From assembly GCA_964383325.1 (NCBI GenBank), contig CAYLGY010000076.1, positions 1-12,583 on the forward strand: a DNA stretch of 12,583 nucleotides, given 5' to 3'. Under the pieces are notes generated by a model. The model was not told where the DNA came from. It saw nothing but the letters and a program-made list of their open reading frames with translations, and did not search any database. Positions 1-8,400 of the stretch are shown here, in pieces. This DNA is from CAYLGY01 sp964383325. Lineage in GTDB: Bacteria; Pseudomonadota; Alphaproteobacteria; Rhizobiales; Rhizobiaceae. The position numbers and the translations under genes were made by a program. Each line of letters opens with the position of its first letter. The first letter of the stretch is position 1.

Positions 1-769
1 CACCTTCCTCGACAATGATGAGCGTGCGCTCGAACTGGCCGGTATTCTCCGCATTGATGCGGAAATAGGTCGAAAGCTCCATCGGGCAGCGCACGCCCTT
101 CGGCACATAGACGAAGGACCCGTCGGTAAAGACGGCCGAATTCAGCGCCGCATAGAAATTGTCGGATTTCGGCACCACTGATCCGAGATATTTCTGCACC
201 AGTTCCGGGTGCTCGCGAACGGCCTCGGAGATCGAGCAGAAGATCACGCCCGCCTTCGCCAGCTCTTCCTTGAAGGTCGTGATCACCGACACGGAATCGA
301 ACACGGCATCGACCGCCACGCGCCCCGATGCATAGACATTGCCGGATGCGCCATTGTCGAGCGTGCTCGGCTCGCCGACCTTGCGCACCCCGGCAAGGAT
401 CTCCTGTTCCTGCAGCGGAATTCCGAGCTTCTCGTAGGTGCGCAGCAGTTCGGGGTCCACCTCGTCGAGCGATTTCGGCCCGGTCTGCCCCTTGGGCGCC
501 GCATAATAGTGAATGTCGTCGAAATCGATCTCGGGATATTCCACCCGCGCCCAGCCCGGCAATTCCATGCTCAGCCAGCGCCGATAGGCATCCAGCCGCC
601 ATTCGAGCATCCATTCGGGCTCTTCCTTCTTGGCGGAGATGAACCGGATGATGTCTTCGTTCAGGCCCTTGGGGGCCTTGTCCATCTCGATATCGGTTTC
701 GAATCCGTATTTGTACTGGTCCACATCGATACTGCGGACCTGATCGATCGTCTCCTGCACTGCAGGCAT
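1..769 (-). CDS. sufB: Fe-S cluster assembly protein SufB, N-terminal part (3' end beyond window)
   Basis: SufB is the core scaffold of the cytoplasmic SufBC2D complex, which builds iron-sulfur clusters with sulfur from a cysteine desulfurase. My own reverse translation gives an uninterrupted 256-residue N-terminal half (full SufB is about 490 residues). It begins MPAVQETIDQVRSIDVDQYK and contains recognisable SufB stretches: EPEWMLEWRLDAYRRW (about residues 51-66), PKGLNEDIIR, STLDNGASGNVY, VVPKSDNFYAALNSAVFTDG and VYVPKGVRCPMELSTYFRIN, ending in FERTLIIVEEG. Position 1 truncates it, so the C-terminal beta-helix end and the last conserved Cys and Glu residues cannot be checked. The ATG at 769-767 is preceded by GGAGA 8 bases upstream on the minus strand. 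The cysteine desulfurase is upstream on the same strand across a 140-bp gap, as in rhizobial suf operons; sufC and sufD would be expected further left. No frameshift seen. Confidence 0.96.
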   Translation of the reverse strand, partial: MPAVQETIDQVRSIDVDQYKYGFETDIEMDKAPKGLNEDIIRFISAKKEEPEWMLEWRLDAYRRWLSMELPGWARVEYPEIDFDDIHYYAAPKGQTGPKSLDEVDPELLRTYEKLGIPLQEQEILAGVRKVGEPSTLDNGASGNVYASGRVAVDAVFDSVSVITTFKEELAKAGVIFCSISEAVREHPELVQKYLGSVVPKSDNFYAALNSAVFTDGSFVYVPKGVRCPMELSTYFRINAENTGQFERTLIIVEEG

Positions 770-909
770 GTTGCTGTCTCCATTCTCGCCGGGTTCAAGG
801 CCCGGTGGTTGTCGACGGATGTCCGGCCCGAATCCGGAGCCAGCCATCCATGTAGTGGTCTTTTCCCTCGCAGAAAACCCGCGCGGGCAAATAAACCGCC
901 GGCACGGTG
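770..909 (-). other. Intercistronic gap iscS-sufB with two small hairpins
   Basis: This 140-bp spacer within the putative suf operon is long for co-transcribed genes. It contains two short GC-rich inverted repeats with 7-base loops: TCCGG/CCGGA at 822-826 and 834-838, and CCGGG/CCCGG at 789-793 and 801-805. The second lies about 20 bases upstream of the sufB start. Neither is followed by a T run on the minus strand, so they do not look like intrinsic terminators. I found no convincing promoter here; the best pair (TTTTCT then TACATG, spacing 17) matches consensus poorly. The hairpins could protect or process the mRNA, which is inference only. Confidence 0.4.
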
Positions 910-2079
910 CTAGGCCGCGCGCGGACCATCCTGCCTTCGCGCCGCGAGCGCGGCGAGCGCGTCGGCAAATCGCGCTAATTCCCTCTCTCCCGTCGCGTGG
1001 CCGAAGGAAAGCCGCAGGGCGCTGCCAATCTCGCCCAGCCCCATCGCCGCGAGCACATGGCTGTCGCCCACCCGCCCCGACGAACAGGCCGAGCCCGTCG
1101 AAAGGGCAACGCCTGCAAGATCGAAGGCGATCTGGGCGGTCTCGGCCTTCATGCCGGGAATGGCGAACAGGATCGTATTGGCGATCCGTGGCGCGCCCGC
1201 CCCGATCAGGATTGCGTCGGGAACGTGTTGCAGGAGGATCGCGGCAAAGCGCTCCTGCATTCGCAGCAATTCCTCGCCCTTCCCCGCCCGCACGCGCGCG
1301 ACCCGCGCCGCCGCCCCGAATCCGGCGATGGCGGCAATGTTCTCCGTCCCGGCCCGGTGGCCCTTTTCCTGGCCGCCGCCGCGGATCAGCGGCACGGGCA
1401 TCAGGAGTTCCGATGCGGCAACAATCGCTCCGGCCCCCTGCGGCCCGCCGATCTTGTGCGAGGAAAGCACGAGGAAATCCGCCCCCGTCGCCTCCATCGA
1501 GACCGGCAGCCGGCCGACGCTCTGCACGGCATCGACGATGAAGATCCCGCCGGCTGCATGCACGATCCTGCCGATCTCGGCAACCGGCTGCACGATGCCG
1601 GTTTCATTATTGGCATGGTGGCAGGCGACCAGCGGCAGCCCCTCGGCACGGTCATGACCGTCGAGCAGCCGCGCCAGCTCGTCGAGATCCAGAATCCCGT
1701 CGCGCCCGACCGGCAGATGGACAAGCTGTCCGGCCTCGAACCTGCCGCCTTCGCGCAGGCAGGGGTGGTCCGTGGCGGCGACATAGGCGCAACTCAGCTT
1801 CAGCTCGCCGCGGCCCATCCGGTAATGCGGCACCAGCAGGGCGTTTGCCGCCTCGCTCGCACCTGAGGTGAAGATGACCTGCGCCGGACCGACGCCGCAC
1901 AGCGCGGCGACTTCGCGCCGAGCTGCCTCGATCCTGGCCCTGCCTGCCCGGCCCTCCCGGTGCACTGCCGACGCATTGCCGGGTTCGCCGAGGGCGGCGA
2001 GCATGGCGTCGCGCGCCTCCGGCAGGAGTGGCGCGCTGGCATTGTAATCGAGATAGGCGCGTTCCATCCGGTTTGCCAT
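910..2079 (-). CDS. Cysteine desulfurase (NifS/IscS class V aminotransferase) of the suf operon
   Basis: PLP enzyme that converts cysteine to alanine and passes the persulfide sulfur to Fe-S assembly. It has 389 residues, close to the IscS/NifS length. Visible motifs: LDYNASAP at the N-terminus, TSGASEAAN (71-79, phosphate binding), TDHP with His105 (ring-stacking His), HHANNETG (154-161), VDAVQS (182-187), SSHKIGGPQG with the PLP lysine at 209, GGGQEKGHRAGTEN (234-247), and STGSACSSG with the sulfur-carrying Cys332 in a group I type loop. Start: ATG at 2079 has only CAGG directly against it. A second ATG at 2067 (giving MERAYLDYN, the length of typical relatives) has AGGA 11 bases upstream, so the true start may be 2067. 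Being directly upstream of sufB argues it is the extra desulfurase found in alphaproteobacterial suf operons. I leave the symbol blank because iscS, nifS and sufS2 are all used. Confidence 0.95.
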   Translation of the reverse strand: MANRMERAYLDYNASAPLLPEARDAMLAALGEPGNASAVHREGRAGRARIEAARREVAALCGVGPAQVIFTSGASEAANALLVPHYRMGRGELKLSCAYVAATDHPCLREGGRFEAGQLVHLPVGRDGILDLDELARLLDGHDRAEGLPLVACHHANNETGIVQPVAEIGRIVHAAGGIFIVDAVQSVGRLPVSMEATGADFLVLSSHKIGGPQGAGAIVAASELLMPVPLIRGGGQEKGHRAGTENIAAIAGFGAAARVARVRAGKGEELLRMQERFAAILLQHVPDAILIGAGAPRIANTILFAIPGMKAETAQIAFDLAGVALSTGSACSSGRVGDSHVLAAMGLGEIGSALRLSFGHATGERELARFADALAALAARRQDGPRAA

Positions 2080-2113
2080 CCTGCAGGGTGCTTACAAGTA
2101 CCGAAAGCGATTT

Positions 2114-2130
2114 TCCTTGAAATTCAAGGA
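2114..2130. promoter_or_regulatory. Perfect 17-bp palindrome, candidate operator upstream of the desulfurase
   Basis: TCCTTGAAATTCAAGGA: two perfect 8-base arms around one central base, 35 bases upstream of the desulfurase ATG at 2079. No T tract follows in the minus direction and the spacer is one base, so it is not a terminator. It has the shape of a dimeric repressor site near the suf transcription start. It does not match the RirA-type TGA-N9-TCA pattern or the ICE pattern as I know them. The binding protein is unknown; an Rrf2-family or other iron/redox regulator is a guess. Confidence 0.55.
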
Positions 2131-2179
2131 GGAACCATCCTATCTACGCCCTATGCGAGCCGGTTCCCGCCGCGCTCAG

Positions 2180-2196
2180 TTTGGAATTGTTCTAAT
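2180..2196. promoter_or_regulatory. Irr-box (ICE)-like site
   Basis: TTTGGAATTGTTCTAAT. Against the rhizobial iron-control element TTTAGAA-N3-TTCTAAA bound by the Fur-family regulator Irr, each 7-base half has one mismatch and the 3-base spacing is kept. It sits between the hydrolase (ATG 82 bases downstream) and the suf operon (desulfurase ATG 101 bases away on the other strand). Irr sites upstream of suf operons are known in Rhizobiales, so iron control of this operon is plausible. Irr itself is not in the window. The match is by eye, not scored. Confidence 0.65.
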
Positions 2197-2277
2197 AAGC
2201 CGACCGGGCCCCGTCAAGTTCATTTGTCGTTCCGACAGGACCGGCGGATTGGCGAAGGTCGATCAGTTGGAGTTGAC

Positions 2278-2952
2278 ATGCCCGAAGTAATTTTTGCCGG
2301 CCCGGCTGGCCGGCTTGAGGGACGCTATCAGCCATCCAAGGAAAAGAACGCGCCGATTGCCATCGTGCTGCACCCCCATCCCCGGTTCGGCGGCACGATG
2401 AACAACAAGATCGTCTATGATCTCTTCTACATGTTCCAGCAGCGCGGCTTTACGACGCTGCGCTTCAATTTCCGCGGCATCGGCCGCAGCCAGGGCCAGT
2501 TCGACCATGGGGTCGGCGAATTGTCGGATGCGGCGGCGGCGCTCGACTGGATCCAGTCGCTGCATCCGGACTCCAAGACCTGCTGGGTCGCCGGCTATTC
2601 CTTCGGCGCCTGGATCGGCATGCAATTGCTGATGCGCCGGCCGGAGATCGAAGGTTTCATTTCCATCGCGCCGCAGCCGAATCTCTATGATTTCGCCTTT
2701 CTGGCACCCTGCCCGTCCTCGGGACTGATCCTGCATGGCGATGCCGACAAGGTCGCTCCGGCAAAGGATGTGCAGGGGCTGGTCGACAAGCTGCACACCC
2801 AGAAGGGCATCACCATCACCCAGAAAATCCTGCCGGGGGCCAATCATTTCTTCACCGGGCAGGAAGATCTGGTCATCGAGGAATGTTCGGAATATCTTGA
2901 TGCCCGCCTGCGCGGCGAATTGTCCACGGAGCGGCCCAAGCGCGCGCGATAG
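2278..2952 (+). CDS. Alpha/beta hydrolase (COG2945-like)
   Basis: Predicted cytoplasmic serine hydrolase of 224 residues; no signal peptide or membrane segment, and the substrate is unknown. Alpha/beta-hydrolase marks: LHPHPRFGGTMNNK (31-44, near the oxyanion region), LRFNFRGIGRSQG (61-73), the nucleophile elbow GYSFG with Ser108, HGDADKVAP with probable acid Asp157, and GANHFF with His190. The order and spacing fit a Ser-Asp-His triad. The ATG at 2278 is chosen over an in-frame start at 1960, which would run through the promoter and into the desulfurase gene; GGAG ends 5 bases upstream. The C-terminus is a basic tail (TERPKRAR). It is divergent from the suf operon and converges with anmK, leaving 32 bases between stop codons. 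It may share iron-responsive control through the ICE-like box. A role in Fe-S assembly is not shown by the sequence. Confidence 0.9.
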   Translation: MPEVIFAGPAGRLEGRYQPSKEKNAPIAIVLHPHPRFGGTMNNKIVYDLFYMFQQRGFTTLRFNFRGIGRSQGQFDHGVGELSDAAAALDWIQSLHPDSKTCWVAGYSFGAWIGMQLLMRRPEIEGFISIAPQPNLYDFAFLAPCPSSGLILHGDADKVAPAKDVQGLVDKLHTQKGITITQKILPGANHFFTGQEDLVIEECSEYLDARLRGELSTERPKRAR

Positions 2953-2984
2953 GTGACGGCTCCGCTGCCGCTCGGGCATTCATT

Positions 2985-4109
2985 TCAGGCTGAGGGAAGC
3001 GGACGCCCTCTGGCGAGAATCCCGCCGCTCACCGGTCGGGCACATCCGGTCGTGCCGGGAAAGGTCAGCGGCAATCCCTTGCAGGAGCGGATTGCGAGAT
3101 AGGCCCACGCTTCCGCCTCGATCGCATCACCGTCCAGGCCGAGCGCCTCGCTGGTGCGCAGCGCTGCGCCATCTGCATCCGCCAGCCGGGCAAGCTCGTC
3201 GAGGATCAGCGGATTGCGCCGCCCGCCGCCGCAGATCACCCAGAGACCCGGCCGCGCCGGCAGATGTTCGAGCCCCCGCCAGATGGCACGGGCAGCGATG
3301 ACGGCGAGCGTGCGCGCGCCATCCGCAAGCGGCAGGCCCTCTGCCACCTCGATGCCGAAATCGCCCCGATCGAGGGATTTGGGCGGCGGAAGGTCGAAAT
3401 AGGAGGCGGCCAGCACCTCGCGCACGACATTCTCGGCGACGTGGCCCCCGGCGCCGATCCGGCCATCCTCGTCGAAAGCGAGCCCGGTCCGGGACTGGAC
3501 GAAGCGGTCGACCAGCATGTTGCCGGGACCGGTATCGAAGGCGAGCGGATCGCCGGAATGGCCGAGAAAGGTGATGTTCGAGATCCCGCCAATATTGACG
3601 AAGATCGCCGGCAGCGGCAGCGCCAGCATGGAGGCGAGCGCGGCATGATAGGCCGGGACCAGCGGCGCTCCCTGCCCGCCATGCGCCATGTCGCTGGCCC
3701 GCATGTCATGAACGACGTCGATGCCCAGTTCGCGCGCCAGCCATTCCCCGTCGCCGAGTTGCACCGTCAGGCCTCGCTCCGGCCGGTGCAGGACGGTCTG
3801 GCCATGAAAGCCGATGAGATCGACCCCGGCGAACGCCGACGGCAGGCTCTCGATGAATTTCCGCGCCGCGGTGGCGTGGCGCCTGGTCAGTTCCTGTTCC
3901 AGCCCGGCGAGTTCGCCCGGACGGGCGTGCCGGTCGGTCAGCGTGCTCGCCGCTCGCAGTCCCGCCTCGATGCGGCGGCGAAACGCATCTTCATAAGGGA
4001 AGAATGCCGACGGGCCGCGCTCGAGCCTCGCCTCGCCGTCGCTGCGCAGTACCGCCACATCGATCCCGTCCATCGAAGTGCCGCTCATCATGCCGATTGC
4101 CGTATGCAT
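2985..4109 (-). CDS. anmK: Anhydro-N-acetylmuramic acid kinase
   Basis: AnmK phosphorylates and opens 1,6-anhydro-MurNAc from peptidoglycan turnover to give MurNAc-6-phosphate, a cytoplasmic cell-wall recycling step. With the start at 4109 the protein has 374 residues (E. coli AnmK has 369). Motifs: IGMMSGTSMDGID (5-17, ATP/phosphate loop), LIGFHGQTVLH (98-108), HDMRASDMAHGGQGAPLVP (134-152, sugar-binding region), VNIGGISNIT (171-180), FDTGPGN with probable catalytic Asp192, ICGGGRRNP (292-300), EAEAWAYLA (331-339) and a TFPGTTGC segment. An in-frame start at 4157 would add 16 unmatched residues and leave only 41 bases to tyrS. The ATG at 4109 places the SGTS motif where family members have it, although its Shine-Dalgarno is weak. 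Divergent from tyrS. Confidence 0.95.
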   Translation of the reverse strand: MHTAIGMMSGTSMDGIDVAVLRSDGEARLERGPSAFFPYEDAFRRRIEAGLRAASTLTDRHARPGELAGLEQELTRRHATAARKFIESLPSAFAGVDLIGFHGQTVLHRPERGLTVQLGDGEWLARELGIDVVHDMRASDMAHGGQGAPLVPAYHAALASMLALPLPAIFVNIGGISNITFLGHSGDPLAFDTGPGNMLVDRFVQSRTGLAFDEDGRIGAGGHVAENVVREVLAASYFDLPPPKSLDRGDFGIEVAEGLPLADGARTLAVIAARAIWRGLEHLPARPGLWVICGGGRRNPLILDELARLADADGAALRTSEALGLDGDAIEAEAWAYLAIRSCKGLPLTFPGTTGCARPVSGGILARGRPLPSA

Positions 4110-4198
4110 GAGAAAACCCGATCCAATCTTGCCGGACGGCCAGTCGCAATGATACATCCGCCCGACCCGCCCGGCCCCAACCTTGAGGGAATCAAGCC
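4110..4198. promoter_or_regulatory. Divergent anmK-tyrS promoter region
   Basis: This 89-bp region should hold start signals for both genes. On the plus strand, TTGCCG at 4129-4134 and GATACA at 4151-4156 are 16 bases apart, a weak sigma70-like pair for tyrS. GAGGGA at 4185-4190 is the tyrS ribosome binding site. It lies inside a 5-base inverted repeat, CTTGA/TCAAG at 4182-4186 and 4192-4196. I see no T-box or other long leader. Confidence 0.4.
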
Positions 4199-5452
4199 AT
4201 GTCCGCCTACAAGTCCGATTTCCTGCATATCATGCACGAGCGCGGATACATCCACCAGATTTCCGATCCGGAGGGGCTGGATCGCCTGTTCACGCAGGAA
4301 AAGGTGACGGCCTATATCGGCTTTGACGCCACGGCGCGCAGCCTGCATGTCGGCTCGCTGATCCAGATCATGATGCTGCACTGGCTGCAGCAATGCGGCC
4401 ATCGCCCCCTGGCCCTGATGGGCGGCGGCACCACGATGATCGGCGATCCCTCCTTCAAGGATGAGGCGCGCAGCCTGCTCACCCCGGAGAAGATTGCCGA
4501 GAACATGGAGGGGATCCGCCAGTGCTTCTCCCGCTATCTCGACTTCTCCGATGCGGAGAATCCGGCGCTGATGGTCAATAATGCCGACTGGCTGCTCGAA
4601 ATCCGCTATATCGAATTCCTGCGCGATGTGGGACGGCATTTCTCGGTCAACCGCATGCTGTCCTTCGATTCCGTCAAGCTGCGGCTGGATCGCGAGCAAT
4701 CGCTTTCCTTCCTCGAATTCAACTACATGATCCTGCAGGCCTATGATTTCGTCGAACTGTACCGGCGCCATGGCTGCCGGCTGCAGATGGGCGGCTCGGA
4801 TCAGTGGGGCAACATCATCAACGGCATCGATCTCGGCCATCGTCTCGGCACACCGCAGCTTTATGCCCTGACCTCGCCGCTGCTGACCACGGCTTCGGGC
4901 GAGAAAATGGGCAAGACGGCCAGCGGGGCGGTCTGGCTGAACGCCGACATGCTGAGCCCTTACGGTTTCTGGCAGTTCTGGCGCAATACCGAGGACCTGG
5001 ATGTCGGACGCTTCCTGCGCCTCTATACCACCTTGCCCATGGACGAGATCCGGCGCCTGGAGGCGCTCGCCGGCAACGAGATCAATGAGGCCAAGAAGGT
5101 GCTCGCTACCGAAGTCACCGCCATGCTGCATGGCAGGGAAGAAGCAGAGAAGGCTGCCGAGACGGCGCGGCTGACCTTCGAGGAAGGTGCGCTCGCCGGC
5201 GACCTTCCCGCCATTGCCGTTCCCATGCAGGAACTGGAGGCCGGCATTGGCGTGTTGGCCCTGTTCGTGCGGGCCGGACTTGCTGCATCCAATGGCGAGG
5301 CCCGCCGCCACATCCGGCCGGGCGCCCTGAAGATCAATGACCGGACCGTCACCGATGAACGCATGTTGGTGGATGCCGGGCTGCTGAACGAAAGCGGCAC
5401 GATCAAGCTCTCCCTCGGCAAGAAGCGCCATGTGCTGGTGCGTCCGCAATAG
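4199..5452 (+). CDS. tyrS: Tyrosyl-tRNA synthetase
   Basis: Class I aminoacyl-tRNA synthetase that attaches tyrosine to tRNA-Tyr in the cytoplasm; 417 residues, normal for bacterial TyrRS. The Rossmann domain shows YIGFDATARSLHVGSL, with the HIGH-equivalent HVGS at 50-53, then MGGGTTMIGDPS, the tyrosine/ATP pocket signature QMGGSDQWGNI and the KMSKS-equivalent KMGKT with Lys236 and Lys239. A helical anticodon-binding region follows. The C-terminus is an S4-like RNA-binding domain (about 350-415) with ARRHIRPGALKINDRTV. The ATG at 4199 has GAGGGA 8 bases upstream. The stop is 13 bases from the stop of the convergent AsmA-like gene, with no obvious intrinsic terminator between. Confidence 0.98.
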   Translation: MSAYKSDFLHIMHERGYIHQISDPEGLDRLFTQEKVTAYIGFDATARSLHVGSLIQIMMLHWLQQCGHRPLALMGGGTTMIGDPSFKDEARSLLTPEKIAENMEGIRQCFSRYLDFSDAENPALMVNNADWLLEIRYIEFLRDVGRHFSVNRMLSFDSVKLRLDREQSLSFLEFNYMILQAYDFVELYRRHGCRLQMGGSDQWGNIINGIDLGHRLGTPQLYALTSPLLTTASGEKMGKTASGAVWLNADMLSPYGFWQFWRNTEDLDVGRFLRLYTTLPMDEIRRLEALAGNEINEAKKVLATEVTAMLHGREEAEKAAETARLTFEEGALAGDLPAIAVPMQELEAGIGVLALFVRAGLAASNGEARRHIRPGALKINDRTVTDERMLVDAGLLNESGTIKLSLGKKRHVLVRPQ

Positions 5453-5465
5453 GCCATGACCGCGC

Positions 5466-8400
5466 TCAGTGGAACTGGAAGATATTGCGGAATACGCCTG
5501 GAGCGATTGCGGAAATCGGATTGATGGTGAGCTGTGGCGACTTCGCATCGCCGGACAGCTTGTAGGTGATGCCGATCAGGCCGCGGTCGCGACCATTGCC
5601 GAGAAAGATTCCAAAGAAAGGGATCTCGGCAAAGATGCGGTTCAGCCCGTAAGCCGGCATGAAGGTGCCGGTTATGGCGATCCTGCCATCGGCATCGTAG
5701 AGCATGCCCTGGAAAGTCGAACCGATCTCCGTGCCTCGCAATACGCCATCCGAAATCGACAGATATTCGTCGCCCTTCTCGATCCGCGCGAATCCATGCT
5801 CGAAACTGGCGCGCGTCGTCTGGATGCGCCCTTGCGTCGCCTCGTCCAGGCTCGGCGAGCCGGCCGGTGCCGACGCGACCAGGGAGCGTAACCTTGGCTC
5901 ATTCACGAGCTCGAAATTGCGTGCATCGATCTGGCCGACGAGGGGGCCGCCCACGCCGCCGGAAAGCTGCAGGTCGATCGTGCCGCCGGCCATGTGCGGA
6001 TAGATATCGAGAAAGCGCAGGATCGATCCGGCATCGGCGGATTGCATCCTGACACCCCGCCTGCCCTGCGTTTCCTGGACGCTGGCGCTGAAGGGCAGGC
6101 CGTGGCGCGTGGTTGCGTTCAGTGTCAGAGCCGAAATCGCGTCGCCCGCGCCATGATAGTCCAGCGTGACCGCGCGAAGTTCTTCGCCGCCAAAGCCCGT
6201 CACGATTTCGGATTTCGCCTGCAGCCAGATCGGCGTCGCATCGCCGGAACCGGCGCGTTGCGTTCCGGAACCGGAAAGCGCCTGCTTGACCAGCGAACGC
6301 ACGTCGATCCGCTTGCCGGAAAGATTCAACCGGTAGCCCTCGCCTTGCCGAGCGAGCACGAGGCTGAACCGGTCGTCGCGATTGAGCCGCACCCGATGGA
6401 AATTGCCCTCGGCAAGCCGACCCTCGGCAAGCCGCGCCTTGCCCTCGATGGCGAAGCCTTCGCCCTCGACCAGGAAGTCCTCCAGCTCGGTCGAGCCATT
6501 GCGCTCGCGCATGGTGAACCGCATGCTGGCCGCCACGCCGCTGCCCTTACGCCAGCCTACCCAGGGAAAATGCAGCACCGCGCGGGACAAATCTGCATCG
6601 ACCCTGCGCGCGCCATCGGCGTCCTGCGTGACGGAAACGGACACGGGCCCGGTAATGATCGTTTCCAGTCCCGGCATCAGCCGGGCCCTCGCCTTGTCAT
6701 CGAGCTCGATCCGGATATCCCGCCGGCTTTCCCTGTCGCGATCCAGCGGCTCGATCAGGGATAGCTCGGCCGGTACGCCGTTCAGGCGCCCGCGCGCCTC
6801 GATCCGGGCCCGGGTCCGGTCGACATGGATGCTTCCCACTGCTTCGGTCAGGAACTGGCCGTCAAAGGACCGCGCAATGTCGAGCGCCTCATAGTCGAGC
6901 TGGACATCCCAGTCGATCAGGGCGCTGTCCACCTCGCGCTGCAACGGGATCATCCCCGACACATGGCCGGTCACCCTGCCGCTGAAATCGGCCGGCTTCA
7001 GGTCGAGGAACCGCAGCGCGTCGATCGGCTTGTAGGCCGCCAGTTCCGTAACGGCATCGGCATCGCCGGCAATGTCGATCTCGAGCGTGCCCATGAGCGG
7101 CTCGCCGCGAATGACGTCAATCGCCAGCGTGCCGTTCCTCCCTTCCACTGACCTGCCACTGTGCATGTAGACCGTGCCGGAGGAAAGCCCGATGCGGACC
7201 GAACGGCCGGCAAACTCCACCGTGCCGCTGGCATCGCGCACCGGCGGAATTTCGCCCGTGAGGTTGAAGCGCGCATTCTCGATCTCGAAGCGTCCGGAGA
7301 CTTCCTCCGGGCCGAGCGGAATTCCCGATCCGAGCTGGCCGGGCCGGGTGCTGAGCGTCACCTGGCTGCTGCGCAGCGTGCCGCCGAACACATTGTCCAG
7401 CGCCCATCGGCGCGCGCCATGGGCCGAAATCCATGGCCATAACTGCTTTGCATGCGAGACCGGAATGTCGGTGGCCGAGATCGCCAGAAAGGCCGCGGGT
7501 GACGTGCCTCCGGAGAAGACCAGCGCGCCCTTGCCCATGAGCGCGCCATGTGTGGTCCGCACCCCAAGCTCGTCGGCAGTAACGCGGCCGTCGCGAGGAT
7601 CGACGATCCCGGCAATGCGGGCCAGCACGGTCAGGGTCGGTTCGGGTGAATCGGCAGGTGCGAGGCGCGAGCCATCGCTGACCAGTTCATAGCGATAGAC
7701 AGGATCGGGATGGACCGATTCCGGTGCAGGCGCGAAGGCGCCATGAAAATGCAGATGGTTGCGGCCGACCTCGGCCTGCAGCCCGATGAATTCGACCTTG
7801 CCGGTCCCCTCCTCCAGCCTTGCCTGCAGCCGGTAGCGCCCCTCTTCCAGGTCGCCCTCGCGGGTGGACAGGAAGGCATTGTCCAGAAGCAGATCCAGAT
7901 CGGCATGTGCCCGACCATCTCCCGACTGGCGCGCGGCAATGGCGAAGCGTGCGCCGGAGGTGAATTCCCCCCGCTCCCGACCGAGCTGGTCGGGACCGAA
8001 ATCGACATGGAGACGGGGCACGTCAATTGTCGCATCCAGTGAAATCCCGGCTGCCGCGTCCCTCTGGATCGCGCCGCTGGCGGTAAAATGGAAGGTCCGC
8101 GCCGTGCCCTCTGCTTCGATCGCGATTCTGCCCTGTTGCTTGGCAATTACCGCTTCCTCGATGATGACCTCATCGCCGAGACCGTCGGGATCCGGATCGA
8201 TCACAAGACCGGAGACGCGGATCTCCGCCCCCGGCCGGTCGGTAAAGACGGAATATACCCGGCCTGCCTGGACTAGCAGTTCCCGCGCCACCCGATCGGG
8301 CTCGACCAGGCCGCGCGCATTGCGCAACGGGGCCAAAAGGCCCGTCACCCCTTTCGTGACCGTAGTTGCGGCTGCGCTGGCGGTCGGAACGGGGATGATG

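Larger units (their letters stand above)
2080..2277. promoter_or_regulatory. Divergent promoter region, suf operon and alpha/beta hydrolase
   Basis: This 198-bp region separates the minus-strand desulfurase-sufB operon from the plus-strand hydrolase and is visibly richer in A+T than the flanking genes. It holds a perfect 17-bp palindrome (2114-2130), an ICE-like inverted repeat (2180-2196) and a small TGTCG-TTC-CGACA inverted repeat (2225-2237). Weak minus-strand -10 candidates (TAGATA or TAGGAT around 2138-2148) have no good -35 at 16-18 bases, so I assign no promoter. Both genes could share the operators. No regulator gene of the iscR or rirA type lies in the window. Confidence 0.75.

Noticed and set aside
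878..887. CCCGCGCGGG followed by TTTT on the minus strand, as a terminator after the desulfurase
   Set aside because: The palindrome has no loop; with a 4-base loop only 3 pairs remain, too weak for an intrinsic terminator.
209..913. 234-codon plus-strand open frame opposite sufB
   Set aside because: Antisense to clear SufB sequence and to the intercistronic gap; composition typical of a GC shadow frame.
4182..4196. CTTGA-GGGAA-TCAAG as a regulatory hairpin covering the tyrS ribosome site
   Set aside because: A 5-bp stem with two A-T-rich ends is weak and common by chance; mentioned only in the promoter entry.
3264..4307. 347-codon plus-strand open frame opposite anmK
   Set aside because: Shadow of anmK; no domain, no good ribosome site, and it runs into tyrS.
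4088..5548. 486-codon open frame on the minus strand opposite tyrS
   Set aside because: It is antisense to an unmistakable TyrRS, has His/Gln-rich low-complexity sequence with no recognisable domain, and is explained by high GC keeping the frame open.
5994..6764. 256-codon plus-strand open frame opposite the AsmA-like gene
   Set aside because: Shadow frame; the minus-strand 1123-residue reading is continuous and has a membrane anchor and family-like C-terminus.
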